From: Acanthochlamys bracteata | Taxonomy: Eukaryota > Streptophyta > Magnoliopsida > Pandanales > Velloziaceae | NCBI GenBank assembly: GCA_019914995.1 | Contig: CM034127.1 | Location: 9,114,001-9,178,000 of the forward strand | Length of the DNA stretch: 64,000 nt | Direction of reading: 5' to 3' | Notes under the pieces: generated by a model | What the model was told of the DNA's origin: nothing | Database searches by the model: none | Seen by the model: only the letters and a program-made list of their open reading frames with translations | In this document: positions 53,101-64,000 of the stretch, piece by piece | How the letters are laid out: each line of letters opens with the position of its first letter | Position numbering within the stretch: position 1 is the stretch's first letter | Made by a program: the position numbers and the translations under genes

Positions 53101-53533
53101 TCTACCAGCACCATTCCGGGTTCCAGATGATGAACTGAAGAGTTGCTTCAAAATTAATAAATATTTTATTAGTTCCCTGATGCATGGTAATTCTCTTACC
53201 CAGTGCCCACAGAAGAGAGTCTAACTGAATTCTTGAAGAAGATTGCAACTTACAAAACATGTCTTCACTAGGATGAAACATCAGTACATGTATTTCTAAA
53301 AGCATTAAGGTATATGTTGCTACTAGCACGATTCAACAACATATGTGTTTCAATGCTCAAAGTTATACTTGAGCGGCTCGGCTCAAACAGTTACGTTCAA
53401 AATTTTCCATTATGCAACTGCTTCAAAGAATTTTCTTATGTACGTGGCTAATAGCTGCAAACAACAGTACTTACAATTTTTTGTTTTCCACAAAATTATG
53501 CTATCATGTTAGCCAATCCATTTCTTATTTCCA
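50178..53533. other. Intergenic region after the 5-phosphatase
   Basis: The first part should be the 3' UTR of the phosphatase, perhaps with unspliced 3' segments. The rest shows no recognisable gene or element, apart from short A-rich runs. Confidence 0.45.
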
Positions 53534-55761
53534 CTTAAGCTTCAATCTTCTGAGCCTTTCCCTTGTAAAGTGTCCTCTGATACTTCAACCAAATTGATCG
53601 ATACTTGAACTTATCAATGAAAATGTTGCCCTTCTCTCTCTATTCCTTCCATAGCTCTAAGGAAGAATCCCCTTCCAACAAAACAACATAAGAACGAGTC
53701 TAAGAGCTCCTGAATTTGAACTAGCTAAGACTTTCCTCTCACGCCATATTTCTGTTACTTTCACATACTTGCCTCCAATTGCTGCATAAGCAGTGACCAA
53801 AGAATGGTATATCAGGGCGTTTGGGCTGTGGCCCAAAGCTCTCATCTTGTGAGGGCCTTCTATTCATCGTGCATCAGCCTTTCTTGCAGAAAAATTGTAC
53901 AATGTTTTCCAGTCATGAACTACTGAACTCGTTCTGTTATCTTCTCCAATTTCCATCAAGAGCTTGGTCATCAAATTTGCTTCACTGTTCTCAGCACATC
54001 CTTCCACGAGAATCTGAAACTCAGGATTGCCGTGTTTTGGCACTTTAGACTCTTTCATCTCCTTGTAATGATGAAGAGCACCGCTTGAATCCTTCTTATG
54101 CACACGTGACTCAATTAATGCTTCATAAACAGCTTGAATAGAGCAGAAACCCATTCTTATGTGCATCCTTCAAAAGCAAAGTTGCCTCATCTTGTCTTTT
54201 CCACTTTTACGAGCTTGAAGCAGAGAAGAATACACAGATGACCCAACTTTAATTCCACTAAAACTCATCTCCTCCAACAGATCATGCGCTTGGTCTAACA
54301 AACCAAGTGAAATGCAAGCATTTCTAACTGTACTACAGCAGAATCTTCCTTATTAACTTTAATTAGAAAAGCTGCCTTCACTTATCTTGTCAGCTTTCAG
54401 GAAAGATCTAACAAGCTTAGCATAGATTGTAGCAGTTGGATGCAGGAAGCCTTGTTCTGATTTGACTAGTTCAAGTTGAAACTGCAGTATTTCGGATAGC
54501 AGACTGAGTGATTCCTTTGCCTCAGCTTCAAGCCGTGAAAAGTTTCCATCCTTTAAAACTCCTTATAAGATGGAAGAGAACGTTCAACTAATTTGAACTC
54601 AAACTGGACATTTAAATTGTCCTCAGAATCTTCCCGATTATGGAAAGCATTTTTGCCACCTTCTACAGCTTCCAATACTAATTTTGCATAAGCTGATGAC
54701 TGCATTGCTTCCTTAGCTTTCCTAAGCATTTGCAAGACCATATCAGTGGCAGTATTTAGGTCTCCAAATTTCAAATGGCATGAGAGCAAGCAATCATAGA
54801 ACTGCCGAAACTCATCCTCAAGGGCAGCATCTTGCTCTACAAGGTGTCTCGACTACTTATCTCATCCACCAGCCCCTTTCTTTCAAATATTCTAGCCGTG
54901 ATTACAAAGTACGCTGGCATCTGGCTTCACCCGTATCGAGGCATCAGATCCAGAAGCTGCTCGGCGTTTCTTGAGGTCTCAAACAAAAGAGAAGCAGTTA
55001 GACTAAGTTAAATGCAAAAGCATAAGGCTTCATCGACAGTAAAGTTCTATTGCCCTTTTCTCTAGGATCCACTCAATTATCCTTCAAGGGAAAATAGATC
55101 TCAGTAACGAGCTCTGCAGCAAGAAATACCACAGTTGCAGTTTGAGACATGTACCCTATGATACCCATTCATGCTGACAGGGGTGGCCATGCTTCGACTT
55201 GCAGAAATTCTCTAAGAACATTTGAAGCAAAAATGGGAAGCTCATGCCTTGCAAAACGAATAAATAAGGCATTCCCTTTCCAAGTCATGCTTCTGTTTCA
55301 TCAAAGGCATCCTCCACCAAGCTATAACTGTTCTTCAGCCAGATATCCTTACAGCTCTCAGCAAAACCTGAAATGAACTGGTTAAATTTTGAGGGAACCA
55401 TCCATAACACTTGCTTCTCATATGCCTTCCATGCATCTTCCAATCTGTTCTCGCTTACTGCATCAAGCATCTTTGCGGCAAGTCTAGAAGGGTCATGAGC
55501 TTGGATAAGAATCAGTTCAGCTAATATGGAGAAGAAGAGTACAGATAGGGTGTGATGTCCCTTCTGGGTGCACGTGTGAATGGTGCCAGAATCATTTCCA
55601 AGACCATTCAAAGCGGACTTATTATATGCATGGAGAATAGTATGATAACCAGCATCCTCACTAACGTGGTAGTTCCATTCCATAAATAGAGGGAGTGAAG
55701 ATAGCTTGGACTTTTGAGCATATCGAAAGGCAATCTTTTGAAAAATCAGCATGTTTCTCAT
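53534..55761 (-). pseudogene. Broken mitochondrial-type PPR gene (At1g03100-like)
   Basis: A full-length collinear relic of the single-exon PPR gene like Arabidopsis At1g03100. It begins MRNMLIFQKIAFRYAQKSKL at 55761, a likely organelle-targeting start. It continues ILIQAHDPSRLAAKMLDAVS and ENRLEDAWKAYE. Frames then change repeatedly: KHDLERECLIYSF, MKPYAFAFNL and NAEQLLDLMPRYG, FYDCLLSCHLKFGDLNTATD, EALIESRVHKKDSSGALHHY, MRALGHSPNALIYHS, AAIGGKYVKVTEIW, and finally IFIDKFKYR and TLYKGKAQKIEA before a stop near 53534. Stops and frameshifts occur throughout, so no full protein can be made. The neighbouring genes are intact, which argues against general sequence error. A leader exon with a good donor survives upstream. 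Function would have been in organelle RNA metabolism. Confidence 0.88.
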
Positions 55762-56880
55762 TTAGGAAAATTGACAGCTGGAAACTTTATTTGCAAGTTT
55801 CTACTGGAAACATATTCCTTCGATCTTGTTTACACATGGTTGTAACTAGAACAAGGGCAGATTTAGCAAAATAGAACACCAAACAGGAAAATTTAGTTGC
55901 TTCAAACTCTCTTCTTACTTGAAAAGATTAGAAGCAGAAGTACATGAAACACGTACATCGACTAATGTGCAAAATACATAAAATTCTGATAATCAACATG
56001 CAAAATGCAATACACATAATCTTCGAAAAAACTGAAAAACACGCATCTGAATCATTACTCGTCATGCAGAAGGCCATGCAAGTTACATTGCTCTTAACCT
56101 GCTTACAACACTGCTCGTGTTAGATACTATGTGCACTTGTGGCTCCATTTCAGCTAAACTATCGGTTCTGATGCTATTGTTGGGGAGATACAATACTAAG
56201 AGAGTTAACCTTAAGAACAAAAATTAAACCTGAAGAGTCCGCACCACACACAGAAAAGCCCAATCCAATCCAAAATATTTAACTAATGAGTTTTGGAACT
56301 TTCTAATATATTAACCCCTTTCGTATCTTATTTTTATTCCATGTGGAACTAATCCAACTCGCCCTTATATCCAACAATATATAGGACCCCCATGTCCCAA
56401 AAGCATACCCCAATGAAGAATATACAAAAAACTTACATTTTTGCATCTACTTGAAACGAAGACCGTAAAATAAATCACAGATTTCGGCACTAGTGTGCTA
56501 TTTCAAAGCAAGCATAGCTTTCTAATACTCACCTTAAAAGGGAACTAAGAGCACTTAACTAACACCTAGATAGACAAACAACAATCAGAAGCATACCTAG
56601 AAGTTAATATTCAACCAGACTCTTTCAAGCAAATTCACAAACACTTGTGTGCACGATATCGCGTCAAGGTCTAGACAATCAAAAGTTTCCGAAAACAAAA
56701 AACATACAATAATAAGAAAAGCATGGCACTAAAATCTCAAGAGTCAAACAGAAATGTTCTATGACTACCCGAATTGCTTGAAATGAAAGATCACCTGGAA
56801 AGCAAGCGAAGGAACATTCGTTGCAGTTGGATGGAAGACCGAGGATCCGCGAACTCTATTGGAGCTGGCCGCGAAAAGTA
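55762..56880 (-). promoter_or_regulatory. 5' leader of the broken PPR gene, with a 5' UTR exon
   Basis: On the minus strand, a GC-richer leader exon (about 56880-56796) ends CGCTTGCTTTCCAG and is followed by GTGATC, a good donor. The intron would run toward an acceptor a short distance upstream of the ATG at 55761. The survival of this structure suggests that the coding region decayed in place, not after retroposition. Confidence 0.5.
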
Positions 56881-56923
56881 GAATATATTGGGCCATTCAT
56901 TAGACAGGGCTGAGCCAACCTAA

Positions 56924-57105
56924 GGGTGTTTTTTTTTATACACAAAATTGATTTCTCTTTACTAAATCATTTTTAACTTATTTTTTATAAAAAAATATAA
57001 AAAATCATTTAAATTTATTTTTTAATACAAAAGATATATCACTTTCAATAATATTATTTCTAATAACTCATTTTCAAATCTTATTTTTAAAAAACTAAAT
57101 AATGA
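56924..57105. mobile_element. MITE, same family as 63293-63487, 3' end decayed
   Basis: This copy starts TAA then GGGTGTTTTTTTTTATAC. Its interior (AATACAAAAG, then ATATCACTTTCAATAATATT) lines up base for base over long stretches with the element at 63293-63487. The right terminus is no longer recognisable (about 57105). It lies about 45 bp upstream of the leader exon of the broken PPR gene. Confidence 0.7.
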
Positions 57106-57788
57106 GGCCAGTATATTGTACTACATTTATATTTAAACGATATGCATTATGTCCTTTAAGCCAAAAAAATAAATAATGAATACTTTCGTTCTTTTAGAAT
57201 TCAAGTAGTGAATAGTTTCTTATCTAACTTCTTAAACTTTATTTTATAATTAGAGCTTGTTACTAACCCACCAAATTTACTTTTTTAAAATTATTTTTAA
57301 TACAAAATAAATAAATTTTGAAGTAAATTTTTTATAAAAAATTTATTTTCAAAACTTAATTTGAAATTTTACTTATAAAATAAATATAAAATTTTATTTT
57401 TTAAGATTATTTTGAAAAATAAGTTTATTTTAAGATAAATACGGTAACGTTTAGTAATAATAATCGGATACTTTTGTAGGTACCTCAATTGGTACCATAA
57501 TTTTCACATCTACTGCTTATTTTCTAATACCAATTACAAAGTACAGATGTTAATTCCATCTCAATTTTCAATTAGCTATCTCGGTTTGTACTAGTTTTAG
57601 AATTATCATGCATTCAGTGTGTCTCAAGATTAAAATAAAACATTTTTCATTTCAATGTATTATTTTCTCAGAGCAATAAGCTGGCGTTGATGCGATCAAT
57701 ACTTTTATCAAAATCCTGATGTACGTTTAATTATACCGAATCGCGTGCATCCAAATTTTGTCTTATCTAGTTTAACTGATATTAAAAG
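57106..57788. other. AT-rich intergenic DNA
   Basis: No gene or clear element was seen, only AT-rich sequence and short degenerate repeats. Confidence 0.4.
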
Positions 57789-58581
57789 CATAGTTATAAA
57801 AATCGGATCAGATATCGAACCGAAAAACTGTCTGGATTACGATTCTCGGGTTGAACCGTCGGATCAACCGATCGAACCGTCGGATCAATAATATTAAAGC
57901 ATTTTTAACTAATAATGATAATAATTATAGTAAAAAATCTACTGGCAATAACACTACCAATAATAATAGCTATAGCAATCATAATAAAAAATTAAAGTAT
58001 TTTTATTATGCTATTACTATCAACAACAACAGTAATAATAATCACAACGAAAATTAAAATATTGCCACCATAATTGCCAACACCAACAATAATAATACTA
58101 ACTAAAATTTATAATGAGAAATATTTAAATAAATTAGGAGATTAGAAAAAGATAAAACCATAAAATAGATAAATTATAAAAAAGATATAACTAATTTTTT
58201 TAGGTATACATATTTGAGTCTAAATATTTTATAATATAAAATTTTAAAAATCACTAATAATTGATATTATAAATAAGACACAATCAATTATATTTTTACA
58301 TTATCACATTCATGCAAAATCTAAACTACATATTATTTTTCAACATAGAGCTATTAATAATTATTTTTGCATTAAATATAACCCAATTTAAAAATATTTA
58401 ATTAATTTTTTAAATATTTTTTCAATCTGGTTTGATCCGGACGGACGGATCAACCGGGTTGAAGCAGGTCAAAACAGGTCAATTGCATAAACAATTTTTT
58501 TACAAATTCGGACCGATTTACCGTCCGAATCGACGCTTTTCGGATCGATCCGGATAGGTCGGTCCGGGTCTGACAACTATG
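57789..58581. mobile_element. Non-autonomous DNA element with GATC/CCGAT-rich arms (about 790 bp)
   Basis: The left end CATAGTTATAAAAATCGGAT and the reverse complement of the right end, CATAGTTGTCAGACCCGGAC, form an imperfect terminal inverted repeat. Just inside lie arms rich in GATCGAACCG and CCGATTTACCG-type words. The core is a simple AAT/AAC-rich tract (57880-58090). The flanks ATTAAAAG and TATCAAAG are similar but not identical, so the target-duplication size and superfamily (hAT or Mutator-like) stay open. Confidence 0.55.
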
Positions 58582-59536
58582 TATCAAAGGTGTGTTCCAA
58601 ATACACATAACTAATGGCATATTTTGAAGAACTTTTTCCCCCAATTTTTTATTTCACGTTTCCTAATAAAATTTCTAAAATATTCTATAGAAATTTTTTA
58701 AAAATTTTAAAAGTGAGAAAAATTCTACGTCGTAAAATCTTCTTGTTAGTTACTTTTATTATTTTTTTGAAGTAAAAAAATAGGACTCATTTTTCAAAAA
58801 ATTTCAAAATATCTCTCCTTTTCGAAAATTTTTTTTTCAATAAACACTCCCAAATATCCCCTAATTTTTACGAAACTGAATTTTATAAAAGTAAAGTTTA
58901 AAAACAAAATTTGAAGTGACATTTGAATCAAGTCAAGTGAAATTTAAAATTAACTTTTGATAAAAGTAAAATTCAGTGCGAAAGAAAAATAAAATTCGAA
59001 GTGATAATTGAAGACATAAAATTGGTATATTTGAAATAAGCCCTAAAACACCAATCAGATTTTAGATCCAAATAAGTTGAGCGGAAACTAACAATTTGAT
59101 TATTATTCTAAATCATAATTAATAATTTATTATATGCAGTTACTAATGTGTTTTTTGTTTATACGATCAGAAATTTTAATCGAGTTATTCGCCTTTTCAG
59201 CTTATTGGGGTGTTTTGAGTAGTTGAAAAGTTTGTCGCTTTTACTTTTATGTAGGACTGCTTTTGTTAAATCTATATGATATCATGAGTCAAGGAGTAGC
59301 AAAATGAAACACAAGTAAAAGGAATGGAAATGCCTGATGATCAAGTGAACAGAGAGAAAAGGAAACAGAATTTAAACTAGCTAGATGAATTCAAGAGGAG
59401 CACACACTGGGAATTAGCCACATTAACATCACAGAAAGTGATGGAATTTATGACTCAAAGCGAATGGCTATACAGAATGAAGAGAAAAGGAAAACCTAAA
59501 CTGTGACTCCCAATTGATTCTTGGCAGCAAATCCTG
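58582..59536. other. Intergenic DNA before the FLZ gene's 3' end
   Basis: The region is AT-rich. A MITE-like block (about 58590-58860, opening GGTGTGTTCCAAATACAC and closing AAACACTCCCAAATATCCC) was noticed without a clear target duplication. The right part should include the 3' UTR of the minus-strand FLZ gene. Confidence 0.4.
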
Positions 59537-61728
59537 CTAGAGAGAAAAGGACGGTTCTTCCTTGGTGCACTTATCCATCTCATCATCAAACAACATCTCT
59601 TGGTATCGGCATTCCTTGCTGCAAAATGCTTGCTCACCTCTGACATTGAAATACATTCATTGACTTTGGTCAACCGAGATAGTTAAGATAATTAACAATA
59701 TAATATATCAAGAATAAATAAACCACCAAGCATCTTTTTATTCATCTACAGCTATCTAATAGCACTGTTAAATGTCAGCAAAGCATTATGCTACAGTGAG
59801 AATGAAATGCCTGACAGAAGCTTTGGCTTTGTGAATGCTGGAAGGTTATATTCATGCGTAGGTGTTCTAAAGGTACAAGTTGCGTAACATATTTAACCAC
59901 AAACTAAAGGGTAGAATGTCCTGCACAAGAACGAAGCACACATCAACTCAATCCAAACAAAATGCTTATGAAAAGAAACAAATGCAGCCACAAATTCTAA
60001 GATTGAAAGAAGGACAGCAACTTTGTTCAGGCACCCATAATACCACAGGGGATAATTGACCACAATAACGGGCGTTGGTAACTTCCAAGTCCACTTGACA
60101 TTAAAATCCCAAGAACAAGTATATTTTCTCATTACAAAATTGACAAGTTTTTAAACTGATCATGGAGACGCTATGTTTTCCATTTCACATGAGAACAATA
60201 TATCATTGCCATGCTGAGTGATGAAGTGAAATGAATAGTGACTCCTTAGATCTTAAATATGTGGCTGATTTACCTATAAACTTTGCTGAGGACAAAGGTG
60301 GTTGGGTTCAGGGGTTACTAAAGATGCCACTGAAAGTTATGGACCCTGTGAATAATGGTCATTAGTGATTTCAGAGAGTACATTATATAGTCTTCAGTCA
60401 CCTTGGTGGACAGAATCCCAAACAGTACTTGTGTCTGGAAAAGCCACTAAAAAGGTAACTAAAGAGTGATATGTACATGCCCAATAATTATAGAAACCAT
60501 TAGGGGTGTGATAGAGTAATTTATCTTTTAAAAGTCTTAGCAATGCATGCATAAGTCGGATAGTCCTAGATTCCTGAAACAATTATATAAGAGTTTACTC
60601 CTAGTTATGATAAATCCAACAAGACTCTATTCATAGCATATTTGACTAATGGAAGACTGCTTTTACTCACATCTATTCATTCGTAAAATGAAACAGCATA
60701 TGGAAGAATGCTTTTATTCGCATCTATTCATTCTTAAAATGAAACAGCATAATCAGTTAACTTTCATCATTAAAAAATATGAAGATATTCACTAGAGTAT
60801 ATCAAACAAGAGCCAAGGTGAGTTAGAAAACAAGTTTGAAGGCTGACCTGTACATGAAAACATGTTTTCCCTGCTCAAGATTCTTTTTACATGCATGGCA
60901 GAAGCTCAAGAAATCATCTGATGAGTAACTCAATAGATCTGATGAGGAATTATTGTTATTCTTGCTCAGCATAACAAACTCATCACCTCCATAACTCTCC
61001 ACAATGCAATTGTCAAAGATGTGGGTGGTCTTTGGATTTGGCCCGTGCATGATGACACAGGTATAATCCTCTGAGAGCTCCATCTCCCTTGGTGACAAGG
61101 ACCCTGTTAGCACCCTCGGCGAAGAGTTGACTCCATCACGAGCCAGACTAGGTGATCTATGGGCAGGAGAGTATAAAGCCAGCTGTGAGTCCCTGTTTTT
61201 GATGCCAAACTCTATAGGAGAGTGCACGCACTCAGTGGAGCCAGTCGGCGACACAGAATTCGAGCCAACTACAGGGATTTGAATCTTAAGCTGAGAGCCA
61301 AGGATCACCATCCTACTCTGTGGCTTCTGTGAATTGGGATCACTGTTCTCTTTGCTCAAAACATCAACAAGGCCAAGTCCTATTGCCTTGGTCTCCCCAT
61401 TCCCCCAAAATTCGTGCTTTGTTTCTACTGCAGTTGTTGGAACTTGAGTGATGGATTTTCTGTCAGAGAAGAATGTATTCTTGAATGAAGAAGAGAAAAT
61501 TTTGGTTTCAACTAAGGATGTAGGACTCCTCGTAGTACTTTCAGAGGAATCCATGGAGTTAGATTTAGCAGAGAGGCCTATAAAGTGTTTAGCAGGAGAT
61601 TGGAAGAGTGAAGAGGTTAAATGCCTTGGTTGATTACTAGTTAGAGAAGGGACTGAAGTGAATAGGTTATCAGGCGTTAGAGTTGCCTTGCCGCTGTTGC
61701 TTACTGTCCTTGATCTCTTCCTAATCAT
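59537..61728 (-). CDS. FCS-like zinc finger (FLZ/DUF581) protein
   Basis: Plant-specific FLZ protein; family members act as adaptors that bind SnRK1 kinase subunits (family knowledge). Two exons: 61728-60848 and 59639-59537, joined in phase across the intron 60847-59640, giving 327 residues. The start is MIRKRSRTVSNSGKATL. The long disordered Ser-rich N-terminal part has the family blocks GLGLVDVLSKENSD, RMVILGSQLKIQIP and EMELSEDYTCVIMHGPNPKT. The FLZ motif runs FLSFCHACKKNLEQGKHVFM, then across the intron YRGEQAFCSKECRYQEM, giving the Cys-x2-Cys and FCS-x2-Cys zinc ligands. It ends TKEEPSFSL and TAG. The frame shifted by two bases continues AGFAAKNQLGVTV before its own stop at 59498-59496, so the end may be a recent truncation. 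Closest group is the FLZ8/FLZ10 type; exact member not assigned. Confidence 0.92.
60650..60751. repeat. 51-bp tandem duplication in the FLZ intron
   Basis: The unit starting TGGAAGACTGCTTTTACTC at 60650 is repeated from 60701 with a few substitutions (TGGAAGAATGCTTTTATTC), ending in AAACAGCATA both times. It lies wholly in the intron. Confidence 0.85.
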
Positions 61729-62700
61729 GCTTTATAGCCTTGCTTGAGTACATCAAAACAATGAAAAACACTGCAAACAAAAGGAGAAAAGGAGAAATTT
61801 AACAAAGAAATGTGCATATATGGGAACAAAAAGGAAAAGAGAAAGATGATTCTTCCTCTTTCAACACCTCCATTATTATATTTAGAAGTTCATCATATAC
61901 TCTTCTAAACTTTATTGAGATAATACTCCAATGCCATAAAGACTCTAACAGATAAGTATAATCTATGTAAGGAATCAATCAAAGAATTCAAATAAAATTA
62001 TACTCTTAATATAACAGGACTATTTACTTACACTGGCTTGAGATGAAATTCTTCTCCGTAGTTTCTTTTTCTGCTCCGGTCACCTTCTCAAAACCTTCTG
62101 TTTCTTTACAGCTTAACTAACTTGTACACCAAAAACTCCACTACTCAACCAAAAAAGAGTTTCTTTTATCTCAATCAAAGAACTCAGCTCCTAAACCCAA
62201 TAGAAAACGCGCATCTTTCTCTCAATTTAATTCAACTTCTTAAATGTAAAACTCTAAGAAATGTCTTCATTTGCATTCATCCGACTCTAAAACAAGGAAT
62301 CAAGGCACAAACACAAACTTCCAACTTAAAACACCAAAATCCTCCCTCAAAGAAACTACCGAGAAGAGAAAACCACTCCAAATACAGAAATAGCTATAAG
62401 TTCTTCATCAAGTACAAGAAAAACAGACATTTGGTTGCCCAACTTAAACACCAAAACTCTTGCAAAATTCCCACAAGAAAGAACTACCCAGAAAGAGGAA
62501 AACCACCCCAAAAACCAGAAACAGCCACAAATTCCCCACCAAAACTACAGACAACAAACTACGCGGATCAAGAGAAACCATAATAGAGATAAAAATGTCT
62601 TCTTTAAGCTTCGATTCAACTCACTGTTTGTTTGGTTCTCTCTCTATCTGAACGAATACTGGTCCTTTGTTGGAAAATCTAGTAGAGGAGGGGAAGGTTG
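61729..62700 (-). promoter_or_regulatory. 5' UTR with intron, and promoter region, of the FLZ gene
   Basis: A 5' UTR intron is well supported: the minus-strand donor AAGCCAGT followed by GTAAGT puts the upstream exon end at 62032, and the acceptor TTTGTTTGCAG puts the downstream exon start at 61770, 42 bases before the ATG. The upstream exon extends to an unknown start before about 62700. The plus-strand open frames here are antisense artefacts of this leader. Confidence 0.55.
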
Positions 62701-63292
62701 AAGGGTTGGATTTTAAAGAGCTTGACAGTCACCACGACTGCACGACACCATTACACCATCACTACCACACTCAACACACAAGCACAGTGAAAGAAAAGAA
62801 AAACAAAAACAGAAAAGTTTTTGCTTGGTTTTCTTTTCTGAAAAATAAAAATTGCTTCAATTTCAAAAGTGCGACCTTTTCTATTACTAGCTTAATAATA
62901 TTAATTGACTAAGCACGTACGTGAAATATTTCTTATTTTGTTTTTTCCTTTCATGAGCACGGCTTTAATAAACAAAAATGAAAAAGAAAACACTTAGATT
63001 ATGTGGTCTAATCTGGTCGTGATCCTGACTGAATACATACATAAAACGTTTCTTCTTTGCATTTCATTTATGTTTAATTAAGTTGAATAATAATAAATAA
63101 GCATGCAACTTTCGCTTTATGATCACTTAAGATAAGTTATATTATGCTCAAAAAAGTAAATAAATACATAATAAATAAATCTCAGGTGGTATTGAATTTA
63201 GGCAAGATTATGGACTAAACACAGATGCTAATGCATGTATATGGTTTAAGAGAACACATAATAAACCAATCCAGATGCTAAACACAGATTTA
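62701..63292. other. Intergenic/promoter-distal DNA
   Basis: No gene seen; AT-rich upstream DNA of the FLZ gene. Confidence 0.4.
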
Positions 63293-63487
63293 GAGTGTGT
63301 TCTTTTATACCCGAAAGTCACTTTTTTCTATTAAGAAGTCACTTCTAACTCATCTTTTATTACAAAAAGAACATAAGAAATCACTTCCACATATTTTTCA
63401 ATACAAAAAGAATACATCACTTCCAATAATACTATTTTTAACACTCACTTTCAAAGAACTCACTTCTAAAGCCAAAAAAACACACCC
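63293..63487. mobile_element. Tourist-like MITE (195 bp) with TTA target duplication
   Basis: The left end GAGTGTGTTCTTTTATACCC and the reverse complement of the right end, GGGTGTGTTTTTTTGGC, form an inverted repeat. TTA flanks both sides (63290-63292 and 63488-63490), the classic PIF/Harbinger target site. The interior is shared with the copy at 56924-57105. Confidence 0.8.
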
Positions 63488-63522
63488 TTAGACAAGATCG
63501 GTCCGAACTAGAGTCTGAGTTA

Positions 63523-63835
63523 GTGCGTGTTTATTTAGGGGTTTTAAAATATTTAATAAAAAGTATTTTATATTAATTTTATATTAATAGTAAGTTTTAA
63601 ATTAAATAGTAAAATTTTGAAATGTTAGTAAATATACCCTAATGATGAAGAGAATATGATATAAAAAGTAATTTAGAATTGATTATTTCTAAAATTAAAA
63701 TATTTTAAAATATATAAACTTTTTTTATTTAAATTAAAATAAGTAATGAGAACTTTATTTAAAATTTTATATTTTAAAATTATATAAAATAAAATTTAAA
63801 ATAAGAATAATTGAAAATTACTAACAAATATCCAC
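63523..63835. mobile_element. TIR element related to the insertion at 37899-38114
   Basis: The left end GTGCGTGTTTATTTAGGGG resembles the right terminus of the copia-nested element (GGGCACGTTTATCTATC, reverse complement). The interior word TAATTTTATATTAATAGTAA followed by GTTTTAAA is shared exactly with it. The right end (about CAAATATCCAC) is imperfect and the target duplication is unclear. Confidence 0.55.
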
Positions 63836-64000
63836 GAAGCCTGACCTTGATAAATTTAACACATTATTACTGATATGTCACTGACTGTTGCACAGCATGC
63901 TGAAAGTCTACAATTATTTTAAGTTTTGGGGGCCGGAAATTACTGTTCTGTCGTCATCATAATTAGTGGGCTCCGCCGCACGGAGATAAGTAAATTAAAT

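Noticed and set aside
57851-58057. 68-codon Asn-rich open frame
   Set aside because: It is a simple AAT/AAC repeat inside the element at 57789-58581, not a gene.
62122-62583. 153-codon plus-strand open frame rich in Lys, Asn and Gln
   Set aside because: It lies antisense to the FLZ 5' UTR exon, has low-complexity composition and no domain-like pattern.

Overview
The window is plant nuclear DNA from a eudicot. The genes carry many short GT-AG introns in AT-rich DNA, and the protein families are plant-specific (NETWORKED actin-binding proteins, PLS-class pentatricopeptide repeat proteins, FCS-like zinc fingers, group 3 sulfate transporters). The intergenic DNA is rich in small transposon relics. 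Nothing bacterial, organellar or CRISPR-like was seen. The species cannot be named from the sequence. Two neighbouring genes resemble Arabidopsis At3g22790 (NET1A) and At3g22690 (a PPR protein), which suggests conserved local gene order.

Layout, left to right: (1) 1-4431 (+), the last 12 coding exons of a group 3 sulfate transporter, cut by the window edge. (2) 4432-8170, intergenic DNA with a retroelement-like stretch. (3) 8171-15294 (+), a complete CYP21-4-type membrane-anchored cyclophilin whose 5' UTR intron holds a textbook MITE. (4) 16523-26815 (-), a complete NET1A-type protein of about 2304 residues in ten coding exons. A tiny first exon ends in a GC donor, and six consecutive exons of 189-192 bp form a tandemly amplified coiled-coil unit. 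(5) 26816-34010, AT-rich intergenic DNA. (6) 34075-36441 (-), an intronless PLS-class PPR gene whose DYW domain is deleted and frameshifted away. (7) 37600-39845, a dead copia retrotransposon holding a CACTA-type element and a small TIR element. (8) 39846-46400, intergenic, no gene recognised. (9) 47015-50177 (+), a complete type I inositol polyphosphate 5-phosphatase (At1g71710-like). (10) 53534-55761 (-), a full-length but broken copy of an At1g03100-like PPR gene, with its leader exon still visible. (11) 59537-61728 (-), an FCS-like zinc finger gene with a possible frameshift near its end. (12) 61729-64000, its 5' UTR and two MITEs.

The genes do not form a pathway; they are independent housekeeping or regulatory loci. 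The most unusual items are the exon-amplified coiled-coil array and GC-AG intron of the NET1A gene, the decay of two PPR genes, and the nested transposon. All exon borders were placed by eye from splice consensus and reading-frame continuity; the summed coding lengths of every intact gene are multiples of three.
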